This document shows positions 8,167 to 15,667 of a stretch of 24,153 nt of DNA, piece by piece. Within the stretch, counting starts at the first letter, position 1. Each line of letters begins with the position of its first letter. Below the pieces are notes generated by a model. The model did no database searches, was not told the DNA's origin, and was given only the letters and a program-made list of their open reading frames with translations. The DNA comes from Flemingiibacterium sp045632605 (lineage in GTDB: Bacteria; Bacillota; Clostridia; Oscillospirales; CAG-272), in NCBI GenBank assembly GCA_045632605.1, contig JAZQXA010000129.1, positions 1 through 24,153 of the forward strand, written 5' to 3'. A program made the position numbers and the translations under genes.

Positions 8167-8412
8167 GGTATAAATCTATAAATTTTATACTCGCGGTACC
8201 ACTCAAATTGCGAAGCCGAAACTTCGCCGCTCTTCGAGGCCAACAAACCTCTATGCACTAACGCAGCATACGCGGGTCACCCTACACACTTGAAGCTTCA
8301 GGTTTCCGGCTCAAAAGGGAGAGGAACAAAGGCTCTGCACACCGATTTTCACCAAGCATCGGCTCTCTGCACTGCAATTCACCTTGACCATTCTTCGTCA
8401 CAGCCATTATCA
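8122..8412 (-). promoter_or_regulatory. T-box riboswitch (leucine) upstream of leuA
   Basis: Reading the minus strand, a stem I region (base pairing GGCT with AGCC) contains CCGAT/ATCGG around a GGTGAAA loop and a specifier loop where CUC (8321-8323) is the best leucine codon. The T-box core AGTGGTACCGCGA is at 8191-8203. The antiterminator can form by TTTGAG (8202-8207) pairing with CTCAAA (8158-8163); those bases are also part of the terminator stem (8135-8145 with 8156-8166), so the two folds exclude each other. Uncharged tRNA-Leu would favour antitermination and leuA expression. The T-box core and switch are directly visible; the specifier call is less certain. Confidence 0.92.
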
Positions 8413-8418
8413 TTACTA

Positions 8419-8447
8419 ATGATAACATAAATATCACGTAATGTCAA
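8419..8447 (-). promoter_or_regulatory. leuA promoter
   Basis: On the minus strand TTGACA (8442-8447) and TATCAT (8419-8424) are separated by exactly 17 nt. Transcription should begin near 8412, directly before the T-box stem I. Confidence 0.85.
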
Positions 8448-8517
8448 TAGTTTGCTCTTATTTTGTTATTTTTCCTCGAAAATACAGATAAAACGAAAGG
8501 TATCTGCCAAACAAATT

Positions 8518-9267
8518 ATGAATGAATATCTAAAGAATTTATCCAAAATCGAATTTGTCGTAACCCATGCCTGCACAGGAAAATGCAAGCACTGCTCCGA
8601 GGGTGACCATCCGACTTGTGCTGACAGTATAAATCCCGACATTGCCGCCGATGCAGTTAAAAAAATTGCGGCAGAATATGACATAAAAACAGTCATGACA
8701 TTCGGGGGCGAACCGCTTCTCTGCCCCGACACGGTTTTCGCGATAATAACCGCCGCCAAACAAATGAATATTCCGAAACGGCAAATCATCACAAACGGAT
8801 ATTTTACAAAGAATGCGGCATATATCCGCGAAACAGCAAAACGCCTCGCCGACTGCGGCGTTAATGATTTACTTCTGTCTGTGGATGCATTTCATCAGGA
8901 AACAATTCCACTCGACACCGTAAAAATCTTCGCTTCAGAAGCGAAAAACTGCGGTATTCCGGTAAAACTTCAGCCGGCATGGCTCGTGAGCCACACCCAT
9001 GATAATCCATATAACATAAAAACGCGGAAAATACTTGACAGCTTTGCCGATATAGAACTCTGCGAAAACGATGGCAATATTATCTTTCCCGAAGGAAATG
9101 CCCTGAAATACTTATCAGAATATTTCACCGGAAATCTCCCCGAAAACCCGTACATCGAAAATCCTTATGATGTGCACTGTGTATCGTTTGATTCAAACGG
9201 CGACGTGCTCGGCGACAACATTTACCGCCATGATATACTTGATATTATAAAGTTTTACACCCCGTAG
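8518..9267 (+). CDS. Small radical SAM protein
   Basis: The product has 249 residues from ATG 8518. The frame is open further upstream to a TTG at 8452, but no ATG precedes 8518 and the only purine-rich site (GAAAGG) is about 16 nt away, so the exact start is uncertain. The cluster motif is C19-x3-C23-x2-C26 (ACTGKCKHC), which ligates a 4Fe-4S cluster that cleaves S-adenosylmethionine. GGEP follows at 63-66, then ITNGY and LLLSVDAFHQ strands of the barrel. The C-terminal end has one cysteine in VHCVSFDSNGDVLGD, which looks like the start of a SPASM/twitch region that ends early, so there is probably no full auxiliary cluster domain. No small precursor peptide or partner enzyme is visible next to it; the substrate is unknown. 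It diverges from leuA. Confidence 0.9.
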   Translation: MNEYLKNLSKIEFVVTHACTGKCKHCSEGDHPTCADSINPDIAADAVKKIAAEYDIKTVMTFGGEPLLCPDTVFAIITAAKQMNIPKRQIITNGYFTKNAAYIRETAKRLADCGVNDLLLSVDAFHQETIPLDTVKIFASEAKNCGIPVKLQPAWLVSHTHDNPYNIKTRKILDSFADIELCENDGNIIFPEGNALKYLSEYFTGNLPENPYIENPYDVHCVSFDSNGDVLGDNIYRHDILDIIKFYTP

Positions 9268-9310
9268 GGAAATTACAAAATATACGCTTAAAGCGTCAAA
9301 ATAAAACAGT

Positions 9311-9352
9311 AGCCTTTTAAGGTCGATTCAGACTTTAAAAGGCTGCATTTTA
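9311..9352. terminator. Terminator between convergent genes
   Basis: A 14-bp stem (AGCCTTTTAAGGTC with GACTTTAAAAGGCT, one G-T pair) has a GATTCA loop. It is followed by ATTTTAATAT on the plus strand and by CTGTTTTATTTT on the minus strand. It can serve both the radical SAM gene and the acetyltransferase gene, more convincingly the latter. Confidence 0.75.
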
Positions 9353-9379
9353 ATATATATTACCGTTCAGCTCAAAGCA

Positions 9380-10489
9380 TCAAAAATGTTCAAAAGCGCC
9401 ATTATTCTTTTTGGGGAACGCCGCCATAAAGCCTGCCGCATTTTTGTGTACTTCAACGCCGCGTACATATGGCAGTGTGGTCGGGTTTATCATGTCATAT
9501 CCGTATATGAGACGCCCAAGCATCAAATCTGACACCGTAACATCAGCCTCTGCATTATCCGCAAGCTTTGTTACACGGTGGTCGTTTCCGCCCCACTCTA
9601 TGCGGAATACACCCTTCACGCCTTCATCGCCTTCGGGAACGGATATGGTAAGCTCGCCCTCGGCTTCGGGATATTCACAGAGCGTCAGCATTTTTTCGGT
9701 ATTAATTATCTTTGCGGCAACATCAGGCAAAAGCTTGTATCTCGTATGAGTATAATTTCTGAAAATCATATCAACCTCGGGACACATACCAAGATTTGAA
9801 AATTCAACATCTTCGAGTTCGCCCTCATACATACGTATAAATGAAAGCAGCTCAGCAAGTACTGCAGGTGAAGTGTAAACCATCTCATGAACTGTCATAA
9901 GTCCGTTCTCATGGTGGTTCACAACGACCTCCTTTGTCGTTGAATAGGTTATATATCCCTCTGCTCTGCCATTTTCATAGTATACATATGTCTGGCATCC
10001 CGGATAAAAATTAAACTGTTTTTCGCTCTTTCGCTCGAACATAATATTTCTGCCGGCTGAAAATCTTTCATATGCCGATGCCACATCAGCCAGAAGTTCA
10101 TCGGTGTAAGGAACGAGCGAACATCTTCTCGGAAGAAAATCGAGAAATCTTATCGGAAGTCTGACTATCAGGTGGTCGGAAATCTTTTCATAACCGAACA
10201 TATTGTAATATGTGAACGAAAACGGATGGAGTAAAGCTGTAACTATACCGTCCTCGTAGGCTTTCTTTTGCATATATTCAAAGGTTTTTCTGACGTTTCC
10301 GCCTCTTCTCAGATGCACCGGTGTATAAATTCCGCCTGCTGTCATGGTTTTTACCCATTTATTACCGAAGCGTGTATTGCGGTATGTAAAGCTGCCTTTG
10401 GATATCATCTCACCGCTCTCACCGATTACATTTGCAATCCAGCGATGTGCGCCTCCGTCAAGAATTTCGGTTGTCAGTTTTATTTCCAT
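9380..10489 (-). CDS. Eis-like GNAT family N-acetyltransferase
   Basis: The 369-residue protein has the double-GNAT plus SCP2-like layout of the Eis family, whose members acetylate amino groups, for example on aminoglycosides or peptides. The acetyl-CoA site is in GGIYTPVHLRRGGNVRKTF (52-70), corresponding to the usual R-R-x-G-x-G/A loop, followed by HPFSFTYYNMFGYEK (88-102), the signature around the catalytic Tyr region. The second half runs through a central GNAT-like part to an SCP2-type domain (DVTVSDLMLGRLIYG, NPTTLPYVRG). The chain ends in Phe; in mycobacterial Eis the C-terminal carboxylate is used in catalysis, and that end is compatible here. It is a single-gene unit with its own promoter and terminator. 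The substrate is not readable from sequence. Confidence 0.88.
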   Translation of the reverse strand: MEIKLTTEILDGGAHRWIANVIGESGEMISKGSFTYRNTRFGNKWVKTMTAGGIYTPVHLRRGGNVRKTFEYMQKKAYEDGIVTALLHPFSFTYYNMFGYEKISDHLIVRLPIRFLDFLPRRCSLVPYTDELLADVASAYERFSAGRNIMFERKSEKQFNFYPGCQTYVYYENGRAEGYITYSTTKEVVVNHHENGLMTVHEMVYTSPAVLAELLSFIRMYEGELEDVEFSNLGMCPEVDMIFRNYTHTRYKLLPDVAAKIINTEKMLTLCEYPEAEGELTISVPEGDEGVKGVFRIEWGGNDHRVTKLADNAEADVTVSDLMLGRLIYGYDMINPTTLPYVRGVEVHKNAAGFMAAFPKKNNGAFEHF

Positions 10490-10524
10490 AGTATCCTCCG
10501 AAAACCATTATTTTAATCGTGTGT

Positions 10525-10553
10525 ATTATATCATAAGGTTAACGGTAAGTCAA
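10525..10553 (-). promoter_or_regulatory. Promoter of the Eis-like acetyltransferase gene
   Basis: On the minus strand TTGACT (10548-10553) and TATAAT (10525-10530) are 17 nt apart, with TG just before the -10. Transcription should start about 30 nt before the ATG. Confidence 0.8.
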
Positions 10554-10582
10554 GAGAATACTAAAAAAATAACACTAAAACA

Positions 10583-10610
10583 AAAAAACGTATTATTATG
10601 ACAGAATAAT
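10583..10610 (-). terminator. Weak AT-only terminator after the DUF6512-like gene
   Basis: On the minus strand a 6-bp AT stem (ATTATT / AATAAT, 7-nt loop) is followed by ACGTTTTTTTG. The stem is weak, so efficiency is doubtful. Confidence 0.35.
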
Positions 10611-10637
10611 TAAGGTTTTTATTCAGATAGGGTTTCA

Positions 10638-11162
10638 TTATATCCCGTAAGTCCCAGAAAGTGGGTCTTTAAAAACCCCGATTTGCGGCGTCAAGAAAGT
10701 AAATACGGCAAAAAGAATCCCAATTCCGCAGAGCACCGTAAAAGCCAATTTAGGTAGTCTGCAGCGTACCTTTTCGGAATTAAACAGCCTCGTTTCGTAA
10801 ATATATGCAATCGCCGCTGAGATAAAGAAAATCGCAATATTAATCCAGTCCGGCGACTTTCCGATAACGCCGTTATAAGTGTAAAAAATGACAGGAATCA
10901 GCAAAAGTCCGAAAAGAATACCTCGCAGCTTTACACACCAGAAATCCTCACGGTCACGGAAGAAAAAGCTTTGCACGACAGCATAAATAAACATAGGCCA
11001 AAACAGGAGCTTCATGTGTTCCCATGTCGATTCATTAACTCCCGAAAACGGCGCTGTCCACACAGCACCTCCGAGCCAGTCGTAAAGAAAATGCAGTATA
11101 GTACCTCCGAGCGAAGTCACAGCAAATCCAAGAAGCTGCCAAAGAGAGATTGAGCATTTCAT
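10638..11162 (-). CDS. DUF6512-like integral membrane protein
   Basis: This 174-residue protein has about five hydrophobic segments: residues 8-26, 50-67, 78-97, 107-123 and 138-156. Between the first two is the conserved-looking loop FSGVNESTWEHMKLLFWP, with W/E/H residues that could bind a metal or proton, and the protein ends DPLSGTYGI. That NESTWEHxKL plus terminal D-P-x-x-G-x-Y-G-I combination is what I associate with the DUF6512 family, whose function is unknown. It has a good AGGTGA site 5 nt before the ATG. It stands alone on the minus strand, divergent from the small membrane protein at 11338. I see only a weak promoter-like TATACT near 11200. Confidence 0.75.
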   Translation of the reverse strand: MKCSISLWQLLGFAVTSLGGTILHFLYDWLGGAVWTAPFSGVNESTWEHMKLLFWPMFIYAVVQSFFFRDREDFWCVKLRGILFGLLLIPVIFYTYNGVIGKSPDWINIAIFFISAAIAYIYETRLFNSEKVRCRLPKLAFTVLCGIGILFAVFTFLTPQIGVFKDPLSGTYGI

Positions 11163-11249
11163 AAATTCACCTGCAAAATATTTTAGTGCTTTAGTATATG
11201 CCCGTAAACGATGGTTTATGTAAGCTTTGGAAATTTAATTAAGATACTG

Positions 11250-11278
11250 TTGATATTTCGGGACATATATGTTATAAT
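11250..11278 (+). promoter_or_regulatory. Promoter for the small membrane protein / SDR pair
   Basis: TTGATA (11250-11255) and TATAAT (11273-11278) have a 17 nt spacer. It lies 60 nt upstream of the ATG at 11338. Confidence 0.75.
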
Positions 11279-11337
11279 GTGTTTATGATATATTCATCCG
11301 ACAATAATGCAAAAAAGAACATAAGGAGGATATAATT

Positions 11338-11667
11338 ATGGCCGGATTTATTGTGACAATCCTTATCGGGGTTGTTTGTGTTATACTTGGAATCTCTAAC
11401 TATAAAGGAAATATTGAATCGCTTCATTCCTATCACCGCAAACGCGTGAGCGAGGAAGACAGAATTCCTTTCGGAAGAATGGTCGGTGGCGGTACGATTA
11501 TAATCGGATGCGGAATTATACTCTGCGGCAGTTTATCTGCTGTAACAGTTTTCACGGAAAACAAAGCATTTATGGCTGTGGGAACAGGAATTATGGCTGT
11601 ATCCCTCGTGATAGGACTATGCATGAGCTTTTATGCTATGATAAAATACAATAAAGGGATTTTTTAA
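11338..11667 (+). CDS. Small three-helix membrane protein (DUF3784-like)
   Basis: The 109-residue protein has three hydrophobic segments (about 3-20, 50-68, 77-100), with a charged segment YHRKRVSEEDRIPFGRMVG between the first and second. The layout GxxCxxLGxxNYKGNIESLHSYHRK resembles the DUF3784 group of small Bacillota membrane proteins, which have no known function. AAGGAGG is 8 nt before the ATG, the best ribosome site in the window, so strong expression is plausible. The stop is 2 bp from the start of the SDR gene, so the two are probably cotranscribed and may act together at the membrane, but nothing in either sequence names a shared substrate. Confidence 0.8.
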   Translation: MAGFIVTILIGVVCVILGISNYKGNIESLHSYHRKRVSEEDRIPFGRMVGGGTIIIGCGIILCGSLSAVTVFTENKAFMAVGTGIMAVSLVIGLCMSFYAMIKYNKGIF

Positions 11668-11669
11668 GT

Positions 11670-12482
11670 ATGGCACAAAAACCGTCAATTCTTATCACCG
11701 GAGCATACGGCGGAATGGGCAGTGCAGTCGCAGATGCCCTCTCAAAAGCAGGATTCCGTATATTTGCACTTGACAAAACCGTCGGTGAGGGGAATGAAAA
11801 TATAATTCCCCTTGAAGCGGACATTACCGATGAGAACAGTGTAATCGCAGCTTTTCGCAAGGTGAGTGAAATTACAGATACGCTTTTTGCAATAATACAC
11901 TTTGCCGGAATATATATGCTCGATTCACTTGTTGAAATGGACAGCGGTGATTTCGAAAAGATATTTAAAATCAACCTCGGCGGAGCTTTTCTTGTAAATA
12001 AAACATTCATGCCGCTTCTGAAAGAGGGCGCCCGTATTATCATTACCACAAGTGAGCTTGCACCGCTTGATCCGCTTCCCTTCACCGGAATCTACGCCAT
12101 AACAAAAAGTGCGCTTGATAAATATGCATACGCCCTGAGAATGGAGCTGCAGCTAAAGGGAGTCGATGTCAGCGTTCTTCGCGCAGGAGCGGTGGCAACG
12201 GGAATGCTCGGAGTTTCCACCTCGGCACTTGAAAGCTTTCATCGAAAAACCAAGCTATACACCTGCAATGCCGAGCGTTTCAGCAATATTGTAAATAATG
12301 TGGAAGCGCGAAATATAAAGCCGGAAGCAATTGCAAAAAAAGTGATTCGGATATTACGCAAAAGAAACCCGAAATTTTCATACCATATCAACCGCAATCC
12401 GCTTTTGCTAATGCTGAATCTCTTGCCAAAAAATCTGCAATTCTTTATTATAAAACAGATTCTCAAAACAAAAAACGGTTGA
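11670..12482 (+). CDS. SDR family oxidoreductase (17-beta-HSD-like long form)
   Basis: This 270-residue SDR has TGAYGGMG at 10-17 (NAD(P) loop), ADIT at 50-53 (adenine contact), HFAG at 77-80 in place of NNAG, the conserved Asn102 in INLGGAF, Ser128 in TTSE and Tyr142/Lys146 in YAITK. The C-terminal 80 residues lack the usual VDGG end and instead form a basic, then hydrophobic tail (NRNPLLLMLNLLPKNLQFF), typical of the 17-beta-hydroxysteroid/retinol dehydrogenase-like SDRs that touch membranes. Such enzymes act on lipophilic alcohols or ketones; the actual substrate is unknown. It starts two bases after the small membrane protein's stop and ends in front of a bidirectional terminator. The HFAG variant is unusual but keeps the structural role. 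Confidence 0.88.
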   Translation: MAQKPSILITGAYGGMGSAVADALSKAGFRIFALDKTVGEGNENIIPLEADITDENSVIAAFRKVSEITDTLFAIIHFAGIYMLDSLVEMDSGDFEKIFKINLGGAFLVNKTFMPLLKEGARIIITTSELAPLDPLPFTGIYAITKSALDKYAYALRMELQLKGVDVSVLRAGAVATGMLGVSTSALESFHRKTKLYTCNAERFSNIVNNVEARNIKPEAIAKKVIRILRKRNPKFSYHINRNPLLLMLNLLPKNLQFFIIKQILKTKNG

Positions 12483-12504
12483 TTATTTTAATACTGAAAC
12501 ATAA

Positions 12505-12546
12505 AAGCATAGCTGCGAAAAATCATCGTCAGCTATGCTTTTTTTC
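12505..12546. terminator. Bidirectional terminator between SDR and CLC genes
   Basis: An 11-bp perfect stem (AAGCATAGCTG with CAGCTATGCTT) has a 14-nt loop. TTTTTT follows on the plus strand, and TTTTATG follows on the minus strand, so it can end both converging transcripts. Confidence 0.88.
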
Positions 12547-12564
12547 GTATGTAACAGTGATATA

Positions 12565-14157
12565 CTATTTCAAGCACTGGGTAATTATCGGTACAGGCTT
12601 TTCGGGCTGAGTACCGATAAGGGCTTCAAGCTCTTCGTTTGTGGCAACGGTATCATATGTCTTGTATCTGACAGTGATAATATCACCTGCACCGATTCCG
12701 GCCTTACCGTAATTTTCTTTCGCTCGTTCGAAGGAAACAACCACGCAGGAGTTTGGCCAAAGGATATCACGCAGTTCCTTGCCAACCGCAAAAGAATTTT
12801 CAATGACAGTAAGAGGCACCACAACAACTGTCGGCTTTTTGTTCTTGGTGATTTTACGTATCTTGGCTTCTATAACTGTGTCAGTAAAATCTTCAAGGCC
12901 TGACATTTCTACAACAAGAAGTGCAACTGTTGTTGCTATGATAATGGGAAGAACATTATTGATACCGCCAAGCGCTTCAACCGCAAAAACACACGCGGTC
13001 ACGGGTATTCTTGATGTCGATCCCAAAAACGCGGAGATACCAAGCACAACCATAAGAATGTAATGCTCTGCTTCAATAAGTCCCAGGGCAAGCATTCCCT
13101 CTGCGCAAAGCGAACCGATGATTGCACCAAAAGCAAGAGTTGGAAGAAAAACGCCGCCGGTTGTTCCTGCAGTATTGGAGATCATCATGGAAGCGGCACG
13201 GATTAAAAATACGATAATCAGCATATACCATATAATTTGCGTCTTAAATATCTCATCTACCAGAGAATGACCGGTTCCGAGAGTGTTCGGCAGTAAAAAT
13301 CCGACAACCGATATTGCCGCAAACAGTATTGGAAACACAATTTTCACGGAAAGCTTTTTAAGTATACCGTGCATTATCTTATCCGCAATGTGGTAACACC
13401 GTGTAAAGAGTATAGAGCATCCGCCGCAGATAAGTCCTATCAGCAATGGAGCAAAAAGTAATTTGAGTGAAATTGCCTGTATCTCCGGCAGGTGGAACAA
13501 ACTTACCGAACCGATACCGAACCACGCAAGTGTTTGAACAGTAATCTGCGCCGTCATTACCGAAACGGAAGCAACTGTCAGAAGCATTGGTGAAAAATGC
13601 TTATGTAATTCCTCCATTGAGAAAAGGATAGCGGTAATCGGAGATGATGTTGCAATCGAAAATCCGGCAGAAGCACCGCCAGTCATAATGTACCGGCGCC
13701 AGCCCATATGTTTTTTCCCGCCGAAACATTTTATAACACCGTCACCGATTGCAGTTCCCATCTGCACACAGGGTCCCTCGGTTCCAAGCGGAAGTCCGCA
13801 GAGGAAGGTTAACAAAGCTGAAACAGGCAGCAGAAAAACGCTTTTAATCCATTTAAAACTGACCATACCCCGAATTGCAGCAACAGATGTAGGAATACCG
13901 CCGCCCCTGCAGCTATGTGAGTATGAAAGAATAAAGCTTGAAATAAGACCGATAGCCGCGGCACCAAGCACAAGAAGCAGAATCCAGGCAGGATTTGTGC
14001 GCACTGTGCTGTATACTGATGATGACAAGTGAATGACAAATTCTGCCGCCACTTTGAATGCAGTAACAAGAATAGCAGAGAAAAATCCTGCAGCTACCGA
14101 GAATCCAAGACAAGGTAAAAGCAGATTTTTTATATGATTAAAAAGACGGTTTTGCAT
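12565..14157 (-). CDS. CLC-family chloride channel/transporter with C-terminal TrkA-C domain
   Basis: This 530-residue membrane protein has the CLC core (about 15-425) and a cytosolic TrkA-C/RCK-C domain (about 444-512; VVVPLTVIENSFAVGKELRD). Selectivity-filter stretches are recognisable but altered: RGGGIP (84-89) in place of GSGIP, so the anion-coordinating Ser is Gly, and GTEGP (125-129) in place of G-K/R-EGP, keeping the gating Glu127. E182/E183 keep the inner proton glutamate, which argues for an H+/anion antiporter rather than a channel. GGVFLP (334-339) is the third filter motif. Likely roles are chloride or other anion exchange and acid or pH tolerance; the substituted filter leaves the anion open. 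GGGAG lies 6 nt before the ATG, behind a consensus promoter. Confidence 0.93.
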   Translation of the reverse strand: MQNRLFNHIKNLLLPCLGFSVAAGFFSAILVTAFKVAAEFVIHLSSSVYSTVRTNPAWILLLVLGAAAIGLISSFILSYSHSCRGGGIPTSVAAIRGMVSFKWIKSVFLLPVSALLTFLCGLPLGTEGPCVQMGTAIGDGVIKCFGGKKHMGWRRYIMTGGASAGFSIATSSPITAILFSMEELHKHFSPMLLTVASVSVMTAQITVQTLAWFGIGSVSLFHLPEIQAISLKLLFAPLLIGLICGGCSILFTRCYHIADKIMHGILKKLSVKIVFPILFAAISVVGFLLPNTLGTGHSLVDEIFKTQIIWYMLIIVFLIRAASMMISNTAGTTGGVFLPTLAFGAIIGSLCAEGMLALGLIEAEHYILMVVLGISAFLGSTSRIPVTACVFAVEALGGINNVLPIIIATTVALLVVEMSGLEDFTDTVIEAKIRKITKNKKPTVVVVPLTVIENSFAVGKELRDILWPNSCVVVSFERAKENYGKAGIGAGDIITVRYKTYDTVATNEELEALIGTQPEKPVPIITQCLK

Positions 14158-14192
14158 AGTAGTCTCCCATAAATATTTTGAACATACTGTAT

Positions 14193-14221
14193 ATTATATC
14201 ACATCAAGCTCTAATTTTCAA
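14193..14221 (-). promoter_or_regulatory. Promoter of the CLC gene
   Basis: On the minus strand TTGAAA (14216-14221) and TATAAT (14193-14198) are separated by 17 nt, with TG before the -10. The start point would be about 30 nt before the ATG. Confidence 0.8.
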
Positions 14222-14267
14222 CAGTTAAGGAGAATTTTTATTGATATCTGATATGAGAATCTTTCGT

Positions 14268-14296
14268 TTGACAAATTATTTAATATGTGGTATGAT
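14268..14296 (+). promoter_or_regulatory. Promoter of the P-loop kinase-like gene
   Basis: TTGACA (14268-14273) and TATGAT (14291-14296) have a 17 nt spacer, preceding the ATG at 14340 by 43 nt. Confidence 0.75.
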
Positions 14297-14339
14297 TAAT
14301 ATACTAACAAAAACTGTGAGTGGGTAAGTTATTGATATA

Positions 14340-14834
14340 ATGAAAAAAATAATCGTTATCGGCTGTCCCGGAGCCGGAAAAACCACATTTGCGGAAAAAC
14401 TGAATAAAAAAACCGATATACCGCTATTTTACCTTGATGCCATCTGGCACAAGCCGGACAGAACACATATTACAAGAGAAGAATACGATGCACGTCTTTC
14501 TGAGATACTCTCACTCGATTCTTATATCATAGACGGGAACTACAGCCGAACAATCGAAAACCGTATTTCAGCGTGTGACACGGTGTTTCTTTTTGATTTA
14601 CCAACATGTGTTTGTCTTGACGGTGCAATCTCCCGTCTTGGCAAAGAGCGCTACGATATGCCGTGGATCGATACCGAGCTTGACCCAAACTTAAAAAAAG
14701 AAATTGAGGAATTTGGAAATAAAAATCTGCCCACCATATATTCACTGATTGACAAATACAAAGACGGCAAAACAATTGTAATATTTAAGAGCCGAAAAGA
14801 GGCAGATGAATTTTTAAACGGAGAAACCCCATAA
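14340..14834 (+). CDS. P-loop NTPase of the FlaR / adenylate kinase-like group
   Basis: This 164-residue protein begins with a beta strand and Walker A motif (MKKIIVIGCPGAGKTT, P-loop at 8-15). LDAIWHKPD (32-40) and IIDGNYSRTIENR follow, a pattern shared by proteins annotated as DNA topology modulation protein FlaR or adenylate kinase-like. The lid region has RLGKERYDMPW. It is expected to be a small cytosolic nucleotide or nucleoside kinase; the substrate is not established for this group. The ribosome site is weak (GTGGG about 15 nt upstream), although the promoter is good. A 142-bp gap without a recognisable gene separates it from the deformylase homologue, so co-transcription is possible but not evident. 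Confidence 0.82.
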   Translation: MKKIIVIGCPGAGKTTFAEKLNKKTDIPLFYLDAIWHKPDRTHITREEYDARLSEILSLDSYIIDGNYSRTIENRISACDTVFLFDLPTCVCLDGAISRLGKERYDMPWIDTELDPNLKKEIEEFGNKNLPTIYSLIDKYKDGKTIVIFKSRKEADEFLNGETP

Positions 14835-14976
14835 TTTTTAAAATAGAACGCCTTATCCTTTGCCCATGACAAGAGAAAAAGCATGGGAGAAAATTTACAG
14901 CAAATAAAAGCTTCACAAGGAATAAAATAAGTACGAAATCAAGAATATTAATGATAAATTTCAAGTGTGAGTGTTT

Positions 14977-15402
14977 ATGATAAAAGAACTTATGCATGAC
15001 CCGATTTTCCTTGCCGGGAAATCCGAAATCGCATCAAAAGAAGATTTGCAGACTGCCAATTATTTGCTTGATACGCTGATAGCACACAAGGATAGTTGTG
15101 TTGGCATGGCGGCAAATATGATAGGTATCAAAAAACGAATTATCGCTTTTCTCGACGAGAGCGGACAAGCATCGACATATACGGTGATGCTCAACCCCGA
15201 AATTATAAAACGGGATGGCATATACACTACTGAAGAAGGATGTCTTTCCCTGCTCGGCGGTCCACGTCCTTGCAAGAGATACAGAACTATCAAAGTGAAG
15301 TATCAGACGCCCGAAATGCAAATACGGGTTAAAACCTACACCGGTTTCACGGCGCAGATTATCCAGCATGAGGTGGATCACTGCGATGGAGTGCTGATAT
15401 AA
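14977..15402 (+). CDS. Peptide deformylase homologue with altered motif I
   Basis: Peptide deformylases remove the formyl group from new N-termini using a metal held by one Cys and two His. Here Cys89 in EEGCLS and His131/Glu132/His135 in QHEVDH are intact in a 141-residue protein, the size of short Gram-positive forms. Motif I, normally G-x-G-x-A-A-x-Q, reads VGMAANMIG (42-50), with Met48 at the place of the Gln that stabilises the oxyanion. Similar AANMIG paralogues occur in Clostridia and are annotated as deformylases, but activity is uncertain; a role on other formylated substrates or as a secondary PDF is possible. ATG 14977 is chosen; an in-frame GTG at 14971 is an alternative. The ribosome site is weak (GTGAG). 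Confidence 0.85.
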   Translation: MIKELMHDPIFLAGKSEIASKEDLQTANYLLDTLIAHKDSCVGMAANMIGIKKRIIAFLDESGQASTYTVMLNPEIIKRDGIYTTEEGCLSLLGGPRPCKRYRTIKVKYQTPEMQIRVKTYTGFTAQIIQHEVDHCDGVLI

Positions 15403-15667
15403 GCAAAAACTGACTTTTTTAATCTGACCCATAGGTCAGGCATTTGTGAACTGTATATTTTTTGACCAAAACAGATAAAGCCAAATAAAGCACACGGAGA
15501 AAGCAGTTTCCGTTCTTAAAGGGAATGTGGTTTGGGCGGACTTATAAACTTTTATGTGCTATTTTATATTAGATTTAAGGTTGAAAAAGTAAAATGCATA
15601 TAAAAAGCAATATAACTTCATAATTCAACGTCTTATGATATAAAAATCAGCGGAAAGGATGTTGCCT

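Noticed and set aside
6451..8181. Several plus-strand ORFs of 60-170 codons opposite leuA and its leader
   Set aside because: They are antisense to an unmistakable leuA or to the T-box, show no family resemblance and lack ribosome sites.
14856..14890. CCCATG / CATGGG hairpin in the gap between the P-loop gene and the deformylase
   Set aside because: Six base pairs with a 13-nt purine-rich loop and no T-run; likely chance.
15424..15439. Inverted repeat CTGACC-CATA-GGTCAG as a terminator for the deformylase gene
   Set aside because: The stem is only 6 bp and is not followed by a T-run on either strand. It could be an operator, but nothing supports that.
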